Program-made: the position numbers and the translations under genes | Shown: positions 1-12,100 of the stretch, in pieces | Layout: the number at the start of each line of letters is the position of its first letter | Numbering within the stretch: the first letter of the stretch is position 1 | The notes under the pieces: generated by a model | Told to the model about the DNA's origin: nothing | Databases searched by the model: none | Seen by the model: the letters and a program-made list of their open reading frames with translations, nothing else | Source: Nerophis ophidion | Lineage: Eukaryota > Chordata > Actinopteri > Syngnathiformes > Syngnathidae | DNA length: 64,000 bases | Direction of reading: 5' to 3' | Assembly (NCBI RefSeq): GCF_033978795.1 | Contig: NC_084617.1 | Span: 76,416,353 to 76,480,352, forward strand

Positions 1-500
1 TCTCTGAACCTTTTCATGATATTACGGACCGCAGGTGGTGAAATTTCTAAATTCTTTATAATAACTGGTTGAGAAATGTTGTTCTTAAACTATTTGACGA
101 TTTGCTCAGGCATTTGTGACAAAGTGGTGACCCTCGCCCCGTCCTTTCTTGTCAGAGACTGAGCATTTTTTGGGAAGGTGTTTTTATACCCAATCATGGC
201 ACCCACCTGTTGCCAATTAGCCTGCACACCTGTGGGATGCTCCAAATAAGTGTTTGATGAGCATTCCTCAACTTCCTCAGTCTTTTTTGCCACCTTTGCC
301 AGCTTTTTTGAAACATGTTGCAGGCATCAAATTCCAAATGAGCTAATATTTGCAAAAAATAACAAAGTTTTCCAGTTCGAACGTTAAGTATTTTGTCTTT
401 GAAGTCTATTGAATTGAATATAAGTTGAAAAGGATTTTCAAATCATTGTATTCTCTTTTTATTTACCATTTCTTTACACAACGTGACATCTTCACTGCTT
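1..500 (-). mobile_element. Tc1-like transposon, 5' part (cut by window edge)
   Basis: The minus strand reads from a terminal region (near 500) into the transposase N-terminus, with CSSNTYLEHPTGVQANW at 293-90 and then the helix-turn-helix region running off the left edge. The same family recurs at 13.8, 27.9, 32.5 and 58.2 kb. Frames are broken. Confidence 0.75.
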
Positions 501-1497
501 TTGGGTTTGGTACACGCATCCCCTCCAGCACTTTCTGATCTTAGGGAAACATCAGTTAACCAGTGGCATTAAAATGTTGAAAACATTAAAAGTAGTAGAA
601 ATCTACTGTGTTCATCAAAAGTCTGACAGAGTATAATTTTAAACAAGCACGGAACAAACATATTCAGAATATCCGCTTCAAACCACAAAAAAAGATTTCT
701 CTTCACACCAGTTCTAAAATCTTCCTTTTCCGAATGCACGACTACAGCATGATAAGCCTTTCTACCTCTTTGAGGCAAAAGACGAGAACAAGAGCTCCCT
801 CTTTTTAAGCAGCTTTTCTTTCTCACTTTGCCCCGTCTTGGTTGCCATGGTGAGGCTCTCACAGTGGAGGAAACTGCACAGGCTGTCAATCTTTAGAAAC
901 AATGTAACAATATTTTATCTTCAATAATGAACCAGAAGAACCAAGAGCCTTTAGTCACCCTGGTCTGTGGGATGTTCTTGAGACTCCAAGCAGAGTGGCC
1001 ATTTCTCTGTGAGAACATCCCGTTCAAGCCTGGCAATGGAACACAATGGAAATAAGCCTTTTGGCTTTTTGTGCCATCCATTTGCCTTTTTAAAGTATTA
1101 TATGGATTCATTTTTTTAAGTTGTCAATAAACTTCTCAATTAATCATAAAATGGCGATGCACTGTTGATCAGTTGTTAGGTGTAGTTTTGGCATTATTCA
1201 GATGACCAAGATTTCACTCACAAATTCTATTTATGTGGTTGCTGCTTCTGAAAATGAATCCGTCTGTTATTTCCCAAAATACCAGTACATTTTTGAGTAA
1301 TCAATAGATTACAGAACTGTACTTAGAACCCCCCTTTCAATGGTCGGACTTAGTCTCTTCACTCACTACCACTACACCCTCAAAATGAAGTAAAGCAGAG
1401 CTTTGTAATCTTCCCTAGGAATTGGGACACAACTGGCCAAGAGTGGTGCAAAGTATAAGTTCTGGCACGTAAGCGACTACATGGTTACATTTGGACA
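501..1497. other. unassigned, AT-rich
   Basis: No gene, splice-consistent exon or repeat that I recognise. Short open frames here have no family motifs. Confidence 0.4.
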
Positions 1498-1507
1498 TAA
1501 GTCCCAC

Positions 1508-2408
1508 ACTATTATGTTGGATCCACTATGGACTGGAGTCTCACAGTATTATGTTAGATCCATTATGGACTGGACTCTCAGGATTATGTTAGATCCACTA
1601 TGGACTGGACTCACACTATTATGTTAGATCCACTGTGGACTGGACTCTCACTATCATGTTAGATCCACTATGGACTGGACTCTCAGGATTATGTTAGATC
1701 CACTATGGACTGGACTCTCACTATTATGTTAGATCCACTATGGACTGGACTCTCACTATTATGTTAGATCCACTATGGACTGGACTCTTACTATTATGTT
1801 AGATCCACCATGGACTGGACTCTCACTATTATGTTGGATCCACTATGGACTGGACTCTCACTATTATGTCAGATCCACTATGGACTGGACTCTGACTATT
1901 TTGTTAGATCCACTATGGACTGGACTCTCACTATTATGTTAGATCCACTATGGACTGGACTCTCACACTATTATGTTAGATCCACTATGGACTGGACTCT
2001 CACTATTATGTTAGATCCACTATGGACTGGACTCTCACTATTATGTCAGATCCACTAAGGACTGGACTCTCACTATTATGTTAGATCCACTATGGACTGG
2101 ACTCTCACACTATTATGTTAGATCCACTATGGACTGGACTCTCACTACTATGTTAGATCCACTATGGACTGGACTCTCACACTATTATGTTAGATCCACT
2201 ATGGACTGGACTCTCACTACTACGTTATATCCACTATGGACTGGACTCTCACTATTATGCTAGATCCACTATGGACTGGACTCTCAGTATTATGTTAGAT
2301 CCACTATGGACTGGACTCTCACTATTATGTTAGATCCACTATGGACTGGACTCTCACTATTATGTTAGATCCACTATGGACTGGACTCTCACTATTATGT
2401 TAGATCTG
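1508..2408 (+). repeat. 35-bp minisatellite derived from an L2-like LINE 3' UTR
   Basis: About 26 tandem copies of a 35-bp unit (core GATCCACTATGGACTGGACT), with occasional 37-bp variants carrying an extra CA. The unit matches a stretch of the L2-like 3' UTR seen at 33720-33815. Open frames through it are by-products of a 35-nt period. Confidence 0.95.
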
Positions 2409-2580
2409 ATATGGTTTCATAATAGTTTTATAAGTATTTATTTTTCGTTTTTATTCAGTCATTGGTGGAGCTAAGGATGTTTTTTTATTATTGTTGTTAA
2501 TATTGTTGTGCAGCACTTTGCTAACATTTATATTGTTTAAATGTTCTCTATAAATAAAGTGGATTGGATTGAATTGAAAA
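2404..2580 (+). mobile_element. LINE 3' end (L2-like)
   Basis: Contains tcattggtggagctaagga and ends in ataaagtggattggattg. A close relative lies at 26750-26895. It abuts the 35-bp array directly. Confidence 0.6.
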
Positions 2581-2739
2581 ATAAAATCTAACGTGTGCGT
2601 GACCAACATAAACTCTGCACTTTTCACTTTGCTGGCGGTTAGTCATCGTCTGATCATTTTCACTCTCTTGAAGAAACATATTCCAACCTAAAGTGAAAAA
2701 TCTACTCCAACATAATGTGTAATGAGTCATCAATTCTCA

Positions 2740-3290
2740 ATAATAATAATACATTAGCTGATGCTTCCGTCTCCATAGCAACAGGACAATCAGTTGCCAG
2801 ATAGTGTCTCCGTGGAGAAAGAATTTAGTGTGAATGTATTCAGCCGTGCTGTGGTGAAGCTTGACAGCCCTGCCAGCTGATTTTCTCCCCCCTTCGCCAC
2901 TTGAGAGTGTCTGTTTAGGCACGGTGCAAGGTGTTGTGGGAATGTGGAACCCCAGCTGCACTTTGCAGATATACAAGCCCGCACCTCGCTGCTCAGACGC
3001 ATCCAAAAATGCTTCTGTCTGCTGGCTATCTCCTGGGGCAGCGCGGCAGTAAAGCGGGGATTAAGGCTTTTTATGAAAGCATTTGCAGGGCCAGAGGTGT
3101 GTTCAATAGCAGTCATGTGTGCCCGCTTTTGCACAAGTTGGGACTTTTCAATTGTAAAATGCTTGGAGCCTGGACTTTTGTATCCTAATTGGACCGCACA
3201 AGAGACGTTGAGCCCTCTTACCTTTTCAGAAGTGCAAAAGCAAAAGAAAAGAAACCTAGCAAACACATAAAATGCATTTGTTTTGCTTCA
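2740..3290. other. unassigned, apparently single-copy sequence
   Basis: More GC-rich than its surroundings and not matched elsewhere in the window. Overlapping frames on both strands look like chance. It could be conserved non-coding DNA. Confidence 0.3.
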
Positions 3291-3737
3291 TTGTTCAAAT
3301 AAACTAATAATCCTCTCAGAGGGCCAAACTCAACCACTCCTGTGGAAAGTAAAAACAATGTTCAAACACAAAAACGTTTGTCCTCCTCTGCTTCAATATC
3401 AATTTATAATCCCTAGGTAAAATATGATGAATGCTGCTTTTTAGGGTTTTGAACTGCATTTATTCTCAGACACTTTATTCTATTGTTCAAGTCAAAATCT
3501 TGAACACATTCTGCAACAATTAACAATCCCATTGACCCGTGTGTGATAAACACCAGCCAGGGAAAGCCTTACCTTCGAACAACTCTCCACACCCCAGAAA
3601 ATGGGATTATTTTTTTATCACAACCCAATGGAATTGAGTGAACGCCACGGATGAGGGTTTGAGATTTGTCAAACAGTTTGCACCATGTGTCCACCCAGTC
3701 CTGCACATTTTTGCAGGCATAGGAGGGAATCTATATC

Positions 3738-3785
3738 TGTGTGTGTGTGTATATATATGTGTGTGTATATATATATATATATATG
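3738..3785. repeat. (GT)n/(AT)n microsatellite
   Basis: Alternating gtgtgt and atatat runs just left of the large hairpin. Confidence 0.9.
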
Positions 3786-3837
3786 TCTTGATTGGATTAT
3801 CCAGAGAATAGTGCTCGATACCGTGGTAGAGCGCAAT

Positions 3838-4007
3838 ATGTAGGTGTGGGAAAAATCACAAGAGTACTTCGTCTCTACAGAACTGTTTCATGAGGGGTTC
3901 CCCCAATCATCAGGAGATTGAGGAAGATCTCCTGATGATTGAGGGAACCCCTCATGAAACAGTTCTGTAGAGACGAAGTACTCTTGTGATTTTTCCCACA
4001 CCTACAT
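3838..4007. repeat. near-perfect inverted repeat, 81-bp arms, 8-nt loop
   Basis: 3838-3918 pairs with 3927-4007 with a single mismatch (3903/3942). The loop is 3919-3926. Flanked by AT/GT microsatellite on both sides. Confidence 0.97.
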
Positions 4008-4097
4008 GTATATATATATGCATATGTTCCTTGACTGCACATAAATGTAGAATATATTTATACTATTCTTATATTATATATTATTCATTATTATTAG

Positions 4098-4173
4098 TGT
4101 CTATTGTGAGGGAACTGTGGTGCTGAATTTCCCCCAGGGATCAATAAAGTACTTTCTATTCTATTCTATTCTA
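4098..4173 (+). mobile_element. LINE 3' tail with (TTCTA)n
   Basis: Reads gaatttcccccagggatcaa then taaagtactttctattctattc, the common 3' end of fish L2-type LINEs running into a pentanucleotide tail. Confidence 0.6.
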
Positions 4174-4405
<232 letters not shown>

Positions 4406-4495
4406 ATGTCATTATTACATTAATAATCTCAAACCTGCTGCACTCATGAGGATGCTATCCATGGTGCTGATCTATATAGTATATGAGTAAAGTCC

Positions 4496-4507
4496 GCCAT
4501 CTAGTGG
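4496..4507 (-). promoter_or_regulatory. CTCF-type motif beside the putative promoter
   Basis: The reverse complement reads CCACTAGATGGC, an exact fit to the CTCF core CCASYAGRKGGC. It lies immediately upstream of the likely first exon. A 12-bp match can occur by chance. Confidence 0.4.
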
Positions 4508-4649
4508 ACACTTTCTATTACGACAGAGCAGTCGTCCCCAGACCAACCGGAAGTTGGTGTTTCCACCCGACGCAGTATCCGTGATGCACCGCAGATGCGC
4601 CGATATTTACATCCTTCAAATCGTCTCCGGTAAGCTGGACTTTTAACGT
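4508..4649 (+). promoter_or_regulatory. putative atad1a promoter and non-coding first exon
   Basis: A CpG-containing patch unlike the AT-rich surroundings. It has an ETS/GABP-type site (ccggaagt, about 4549) common in promoters of mitochondrial genes, followed by two consensus donors: gtaagc at 4630 and gtaagt at 4650. No long open frame. It would splice to the acceptor at 8971. This is inference from position, composition and motifs only. Confidence 0.4.
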
Positions 4650-4904
4650 GTAAGTACACTTCTTTTCTCTGTAAATATTCCTTTATTGATCGCCGATATT
4701 GTAAATTAGCAACACAAATGATATGAGGATTCAATGAATTGAACTGAACAAGTGCTGCTTGCTAATGCTAAGGTCAGGTGTGTCCACAGTCATTTTATAA
4801 CATTTTAGCAACCAAAGAAAATAAAGGACGGCATATAAATGTACGCCGTATGTAGAAGGTTTTCAATAAGATGCTGTGTTTTATTTTTTATAGCTGGAAT
4901 GTTG

Positions 4905-5030
4905 GCATTAACGTGCCCTGCGATGAGATGGCGACTTGTCCAGGGGGTACACCGCCTTCCGCCCGATTGTAGCTGAGATAAGCATTAGAGCCCCCAAAGG
5001 GAATAAGTGGTGGCAAATGGATGAAATATT
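4905..5030 (+). mobile_element. LINE 3' end of the (GGAT)n-tail family
   Basis: Degenerate copy of gatgagatggcgacttgtcc through aagggaataagtgg, the sense strand of the fragments at 6.5, 11.4 and 61.7 kb. Confidence 0.65.
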
Positions 5031-5345
5031 GGCGTTAACGTGTCCGTGACATTATGTAGTTTGAACGTGCATTTTGAAAGTCCATCTGAACACCCATCCT
5101 TTTTTATACCGCTTGTCCCTTTCGATTTTGGGAAATGTGTCGACAACTAAATGGACCCAAGTCACCCAAACGGTGCCATGGCTGAGTGTGGCTGATCATA
5201 GAAGTTGTATTAGGGTTCAATTTATTATCAGTACACATGCATACAGAGACAGGGTGATAACGTGCACTTTAATGTCAATTAAAGAAGTGCATTCATGTCT
5301 ATAGTCATCATATACACATAGTATTTGAGTATTTACATATATTAA

Positions 5346-6426
5346 AGGCCTACTGAAAGCCACTACTACCGACCACGCAGTCTGATAGTTTATTTATCAA
5401 TGATGAGTTTGAGTTTAATGATGAAATATTAACATTGCAACACATTACAATACGGCCGGTTTAGTTTACTAAATTACAATTTTTAATTTCCCGCGAGGTA
5501 TCCTGTTGAAAATGTCGCAGAATGATGATGCGATGATGACGCGTGCGCATGACGTTATTGGTTGGAGGTGACATATTAGCCCAGCACCACTTACGGCTAA
5601 AAGTCGTCTCTTTTCATCGAGCAATTACACAGTATTCTGGACATCAGTGTTGCTGAATCTTTTGCAATTTGTTCAATTATAAATGGAGACGTCAAAGTAG
5701 AAAGATGGAGGTGGGAAGCTTTTAGCCTTTAGCCACACAAACACACGGTGTTTCCTTGTTTAAAATTCCCGGAGGTGAAGCTTTACTATGGAATAGAGCG
5801 GTCAAGCGAACATGGATCCCGACTACATGTCAACCGACAGTTTTCGGGGCGAAAATTGTGAAAATAAGTTGCCTCTTACCGGAGATCAGCGGAGCCAGCG
5901 TCCTCCTGCAGCTGCCGTGACTTCTCTCAGAGACTCTGGCGTCAAAACACCCGTGGCCACACCCCTCCGACAATAAGGTACTATTTAACTCACTAAAACT
6001 CTAGCAACACAATAAGCAGATAAGGGATTTCCCAGAATTATCCTAGTAAATGTGTCTAAAAACATCTGAATGGCTCTCACTACCCTCGCCTTTTTTTTTT
6101 TTTTACTTTTTTTTCTTGGCCTTCACTCTAAATTTCCTCATCCACAAATCTTTCATCCTCGCTCAAATTAATGGGGGAATTGTCGCTTTCTCTGTCCGAA
6201 TATTCTAGCTGCTGGTGGCTATAATTATAAACTATGTGAGGAGCTCCACAACCCTCGTCTGCTACTTCCGGTAAAGGCAAGGCTTTTTTGTTAGCGACCT
6301 TTATCGTCGATGTTCTCTACTAAATCATTTCAGCAAAAATATGGCAATATCGTGGAATGATGAAGTATGACACAGAATGGACCTGCAATCCCCGTTAAAA
6401 TAGGAACATCTCATTTCAGTAGGCCT
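5346..6426. mobile_element. non-autonomous TTAA-target DNA transposon (Kolobok-like)
   Basis: Perfect 13-bp terminal inverted repeats AGGCCTACTGAAA at 5346-5358 and 6414-6426, bounded by TTAA at 5342-5345 and 6427-6430. The TTAA target and AGG termini fit Kolobok better than piggyBac. No transposase frame remains in its 1081 bp. It lies in the presumed 5' UTR intron of atad1a. Confidence 0.85.
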
Positions 6427-6480
6427 TTAAAACCAGATGTAATGGATAGAGAGTAATCTAATACACCAGCCACTACATGA

Positions 6481-6930
6481 ATCCATCCATCCATCCATTT
6501 TTCTACCGCTTATTCCTTTCGGGGTCACGGGGGGCGCTAGAGTCTATCTCAGCTGCATTCAGGCAGACGGCGGGGTACAAACTGGACAAGTTGCCACCTC
6601 ATCACAGGGCCAACACAGATAGACAGACAACATTCACACACTAGGGACCATTTAGTGTTGCCAATCAACCTATCCCCAGGTGCATGTCTTTGGAGGTGGG
6701 AGGGGCCTATCCCCAGGTGCATGTCTTTGGAGGTGGGAGGGGCCTATCCCCAGGTGCATGTCTTTGGCGGTGGGAGGAAGCCAAAGTACCCGGAGGGAAC
6801 CTACACAGTCACGGGTAGAACATGTAAACTCCACACAGAAAGATCCCAAGTCCGGGATTGAACTCAGGACTACTCAGGACCTTCGTATTGTGAGGCACAT
6901 GCACTAACCCCTGTTCCACCATGCTGCCCT
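6481..6930 (-). mobile_element. LINE 3' region, (GGAT)n-tail family, with 3x37-bp expansion
   Basis: Starts with (ATCC)n and continues through ccaacacagatagacagaca. The motif cctatccccaggtgcatgtc is triplicated at 6669-6779 in a 37-bp tandem. Confidence 0.8.
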
Positions 6931-6949
6931 AAAACCGAATAATTAATGA

Positions 6950-7700
6950 TTGATTTTAGACGTAAGAAGGAAATTTCTATGCATCATACATGAGAAAAAA
7001 GTGGACATTGCTTCATCATATAAATATTTGGGGACCTTTTTTGACGACCAGCTGAAGTTTGACTTGAACACAGATTTTATAGTGAAGCCAGCATCTTTTC
7101 AGGAAATTAAATGATTTCTCTGTAAGGCCTGTTAGACTCTTGTCGTTTTTATCAAAAATCAATCAATCAATGTTTATTTATATAGCCCTAAATCACAAAT
7201 ATCTCAAAGGACTGTACAAACCACTACGACTACGACATCCTCGGAAGAACCCACATAAGGGCAAGGAGAATTCACACCCAGTGGGACGCCAGTGACAATG
7301 ATGACTATGAGAACCTTGGAGAGGACCTCAAATGTATTGTTTTTTTATTTTTATTTGTTGGTGTCACTGTCTTTATGTTAAAGACCGAAACAGCCTGACT
7401 AGTATTGTTAAGTCTTGCTCTAAGGCTAAAACTAAGTGACTTAAACTTCTTCTGCAACAAGCAAATCCTCCGAAAAGCAAAGACTATTTTAGCCTCCCCG
7501 AGCCGTGTCCTTGTCTCTGTTGCCTTCAGGGCCACGTTATGCCTTTCCATTGAGTAAAAGAAATCACTTTTTCAAATCATTCGTCCCCTCTGCACTCAAG
7601 ACTCTTAGACTTTTTATTAATTGTGAGCCATGTAAGCTTTGTGAACCACGACAACCTGCTGCTCAAATTGAATGAGGGTTTATTAAAGTTGTTTGGAAGT
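6950..7700 (+). mobile_element. LINE reverse-transcriptase C-terminal remnant
   Basis: Broken frames read YKYLGTFFDDQLKF near 7020 and, after an interrupting L2 tail, LRKAKTILASPSRVLVS near 7470. Both belong to the post-RT region of fish LINEs. Confidence 0.65.
7147..7335 (-). mobile_element. L2-like LINE 3' end, nested
   Basis: (ATCA)n tail, then the standard 3' end (tatagccctaaatcacaaat). It interrupts the LINE remnant at 6950-7700. Confidence 0.85.
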
Positions 7701-7779
7701 TGAAATTATGCAGCTACATTAACAAGATGGCTGCACCATGCTAATTTCCATCCGGAGTCCTTTTGTGGTGCATCTAACA

Positions 7780-8285
7780 TCCACAATACAATTAAACATG
7801 ATTGAAAATACACAACAATATAAGGATTACATAATGATAAACAATTTAAAATACAAAACATAGAGGGTATGTGAATTACAAATCAGTGGGCGGTGGAGTT
7901 ACAGTATTTTAGCAGCTTCATTTAAAGTGCAGAAGTATATAAAGTGCAACAGTTTGTATTCAAGTCCATATACAGTGCAGTAGCTTTCAGATGATACACA
8001 TAAGGGTATCATTCAATAGCCATATACTCCATTGGTATTGCGTACGTGAGAAAGTGTGTGATGTTACAAGATTGGAATGGTACTCTGGTAATTATCAGAC
8101 TGCTCCCGCCAGGGTACCAACCGGTGGTCAACTACCTGCCTGGTCTTGCCAATGTGGTCTTAAAGCCAGTCTTTGACTGCTTGTGAGAAGCTAAGAAAAC
8201 TAGAGTTGTTGTTTAGATTGTCTGGGAGACCATTCCATTCTTTAATGGCTTTTATATGAAAAAGGCTGATTGGGAGAAGGCAGAC
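7780..8285 (-). mobile_element. LINE 3' remnant
   Basis: The minus strand near 8250-8170 encodes FHIKAIKEWNGLPDNLNNNS, typical of the end of a LINE ORF2, followed by AT-rich 3' UTR. Confidence 0.55.
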
Positions 8286-8287
8286 TT

Positions 8288-8570
8288 TCAGAATCAGAAT
8301 AGTTTTTATTGCCATTGTTTGAAAAAGGGCTCACAAACCAGGATTTTTTCTTGCAACATAAAACACATACAACACAAAATAGGTAATAACAATGAGCCGT
8401 AACTGAGCTATCGGATCTTGTTAATGTTCATGTGCCTGATGGCCCAGGGGAAAAAACTGTTCAGATGGTGGGAGGTGTGGGTCTGGATGGACCTTAGTCT
8501 CCTGCCTGAGGAACATTACAGTCACTCCTGGAAACAGACCTTACCACTCTGCTTTTTCATTGCCAGCAGA
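8288..8570 (-). mobile_element. LINE 3' remnant
   Basis: Begins agaatcagaatagtttttat, a recurrent fish LINE 3' end; the rest reads as degraded ORF2. Confidence 0.45.
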
Positions 8571-8749
8571 GCGTATTGAAACTAGATGTAGTGGATCGAG
8601 AGTAAAATAATAGACAAGACATTAAATTAAAATGCAGACTGAATCATAGTACATTAATAGTTTTGATTATACAAAACTAATATGCATGATGGGTAAAATA
8701 AGTGTGCATTAAATTAATGGGAATTGCCTGAGTGAGGTTTTAAAAGGGA

Positions 8750-8882
8750 TTGATTGATTGATACTTTTATTAGTAGATTGCACAGTACAGTACATATTCC
8801 GTACAATTGACCACTAAATGGTAACACCCGAATAAGTTTTTCAACTTGTTTAAGTCGGGGCCCACGTTAATCAATTCATGGT
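8750..8882 (-). mobile_element. LINE 3' end, family B, (ATTG)n tail
   Basis: Contains tagtagattgcacagtacag and gaccactaaatggtaacacc. Relatives lie at 23.4, 23.7, 27.1 and 34.8 kb. Confidence 0.75.
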
Positions 8883-9002
8883 CTGCGAGATTTAGTCCTG
8901 AGTGTGATACAATTCTGAAGCTAACAATTTGAACTGTCGTGTTCACCTGTCTTCTACCACACCTCTTGTAGTAAGCTCATGGACTGAAGCCAGCCAGTCA
9001 AT

Positions 9003-9173
9003 ATGCTGAAAGATCTCCCCCGAGAGGCTCTGTTCAGGCCGTTGACCAGGAATGAGGTGGTGGGCATGCTTGTGAGGTTGACCATCTTTGGAGCAGCCAC
9101 CTACTACAGCATCAAATGGGTTTTGGACGCCATGGACCCCACCGCCAAACAGAAAAACCAAGCAAAGAAAAGG
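9003..9173 (+). CDS. atad1a: atad1a coding exon 1
   Basis: Encodes residues 1-57: N-terminal tail, the membrane helix (about 20-41) and the basic linker ending QAKKR. Donor gtattt follows at 9174. A likely acceptor (cttgtag) ends at 8971, so the exon probably starts at 8972 with 31 nt of 5' UTR. Confidence 0.93.
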
Positions 9174-12100
9174 GTATTTGTTTAAAACCTGGTTTCATTT
9201 TATTTTCATTACACATACACACAAAAACTGAAACATGGATCGATGATACAAAAATGAACAGATTTTGATCTGGAATTAAGGTTGCAAAGGGGTGGTGTAG
9301 TGGAATATTTCTGTCCTCGGGTTACCTTCAAACTAAATACATTGGGAGGGACACGGCATGAGAGGTCAAGTCACCCTGAACATTGGACAGTTACATAAGT
9401 TGTTATGATACAAATCAGGCCGTCATGGAGCGTATAAATATGAAGGAAAGACCAAGCCTGATGTGCGCTCTTTCTTAATTCCTTCACGAGGGTGTACCAT
9501 CTTTCGTCTTTGAAGATATTGTCTGTGCGAACATATTGATTCAATCCAACGTTGTATTATCTGATTGTGAGTAATTTTAACTGTTGTAACAAACTCTCTA
9601 TTGTTCCTGTTTAAGATTCGGACTTTTCGACCACATAAAATTGGCACCCCCGTACAGGCCACCACATAAAATTGGCGTCACAAACAGGATGAGGCCCCGG
9701 GTTAGATCCCCGACATTTCTACTACAGTGGAAAGTTTTGGGTAAACTTTCAGAAACTTTCCAGAAATTTACGACAGGAAGTTTGGAAATTTTGACCATTT
9801 TTTGATTATTCAAAGATGGACACTGTCCATCTTATTCTGTGGAATAAGATGAGAAGCTTTTAAAACACTAATACAATGCCACGCACATATATAAATAGTC
9901 AGCTAAACAACTGTAATAGTTTAAAAAAAAAAGTAATATCAAAACTTACATGACTGGATGAAGTCCTTGGTCTCAAATATTAATGTGGCCTCAATAGCCC
10001 TGCTGTAGTGTATAGCATGCTGGGAATTATCTGGGCATCTAATGGAAGAATGCACTGCACATGTGATGGAGGAATGCACAGTGCAGGGTTGAAATTCTAC
10101 TGAATTTGCATTAAATCAGGTTGTTTTAGCTAATAATAAAGATGCGAGATCTATCATGTTCCATGCAATGTTTATTCCCATTAATTCCCGTTAATTCCCA
10201 TGGAAAGTTTCAACTTTGAGTATTCCCGGCATTTTTCAACCCTAAACAGAACCAACAAAAATTTAGGAGTATCTGTGTACGTGATGAAGAACCTCAACTA
10301 CAAAGTTGTACAAAAAACATGTCATTTGCTGTAGATAGTATTTTAGAAGGCATAACCATAGAAAACAAAAACATATTCATTATTTGTATATATAGATCAC
10401 ATTAGGCAAGTATTGAAACGTTTGAAGACTGGATCCAGGCAAATTTAATGGACACTGGTCAACAAACAATTGTCTTGTGTGGTGGCCTCAATCTTGACTT
10501 ATTGAACGCTAACAAGCAAACGTCCATTGATGACTTCATGGATTCAATGTACAGCATCAGTTTATATCCTAATATCACAAAGCCAAGCAGAATCACAAGA
10601 CACTGTGCCACGCTTATTGATCATATGTTTACCAATCACACTACAATGGCATGGTCTACTTATATAACCCACGTTAGTGATCATATGGCAGTTTTCGCAA
10701 TAAATGATGGAAACGACAAGAAGAAGAACATGGAAGACAAAAATAAATTTCAAAGACTTTGCACAGAGAAGAGGATGATTGCTTCCAAAAATGCGCTAGA
10801 AAAGCAAAATTGGGACAATGTGTACAATGAAAATAATGTTGATGCAGCTTATGAAAATATGAAAAGGGAGAGTCAAACACAAATAGACGGAATAGGAATT
10901 GAAAGAGTAAACAAAGTCAAATGTCTATAGGTGTAATGATTGATGATAAAATGAACTGGAAATCTAATATTTGATTTGATTTGATTTTTATTAAGGATCC
11001 CCATTAGCTGGTTGCCACAACAACCCACTAGTCTTCCTGGGGTCCACAAACTCAATACAAAGCATATCATTATAACTACACAATACAGAAACAAATAAAA
11101 GCATCAACAAGCAAACAATTTACTGTCACATAATATTCATTACCATATAAATATAACTACACAATACAATACAAAAAATATAAAAAATATACAACATGAG
11201 GTGGCAGGAAACATGTCAATAATGACTAAAGCTGAACATGTTCTAGACCAAAAATCACTTCATATTCTCTACTTAGACATGCTCGCTAGTGTTACATATT
11301 TAATTTATTGTGTAGAAATATGGGGAATTAACTACAAAAGTACACTTCATTCATTGACGATGTTACAAAAAAGATCAGTTAGAATAATACATAATGTTGG
11401 ATATAGAGAACATACAAAAACTTTATTCATTGAATCTATCCATCCATCCATCCATTTTCTACCGCTTATTCCCTTTCGGGGTTGCGGGGGGCAACGCCTA
11501 TCTCAGCTACAATCGGGCGGAAGGCAGTGTACACCCTGGACAAGTCGCCACCTCATCGCAGGGCCAACACAGATAGACAGACAACATTCACACTCACATT
11601 CACACACTAGGGCAAATTTAGTGTTGCCAATCAACCTATCCCCAGGTGCATGTCTTTGGAGGTGGGAGGAAGCCGGAGTACCCGGAGGGAACCCACGCAT
11701 TCACGGGGAGAACATGCAAACTCCACACAGAAAGATCCCGAGCCTGGATTTGAACCCAGGACCGCAGGAACTTCGTATTGAAATTCCACGACATAGTGAA
11801 TGTGCAAACTTCTACTTTGATGCACAAAGCAAACTATAACCTGCTTCCCAAGAATATACAACACTTTTTCTCAACAAAAAAGTAGAAATATAACCTTAGA
11901 GAAAAATGTAATTTAAAACATTTGTACACGCGTACAACACTTATGACCTTGAGTATATAAGTATGTGGAATTAAATCATAGAAATTCAATTATAGGATGA
12001 ATTCAGCAAAGAAATGAAACAATGTACTAACATGATCCACTTCAAGAAACTCTTCAAACTTAAAGTGTTTACTAAGTACAAATAAGGAGAAACATGATAA

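Noticed and set aside
1810..2263. Open frames encoding MDWTLTIMLDPLW-type repeats
   Set aside because: By-product of the 35-bp array; the frame rotates with each unit.
2790..3270. Overlapping 108 and 158 codon frames on opposite strands as a small gene
   Set aside because: No start context, splice sites or recognised domain; mirrored openness suggests composition.
5346..6426. Assigning this element to piggyBac because of TTAA
   Set aside because: Termini begin AGG rather than the CCC-type ends usual for piggyBac, and another TTAA element here carries a THAP-like start; Kolobok fits better, though not proven.
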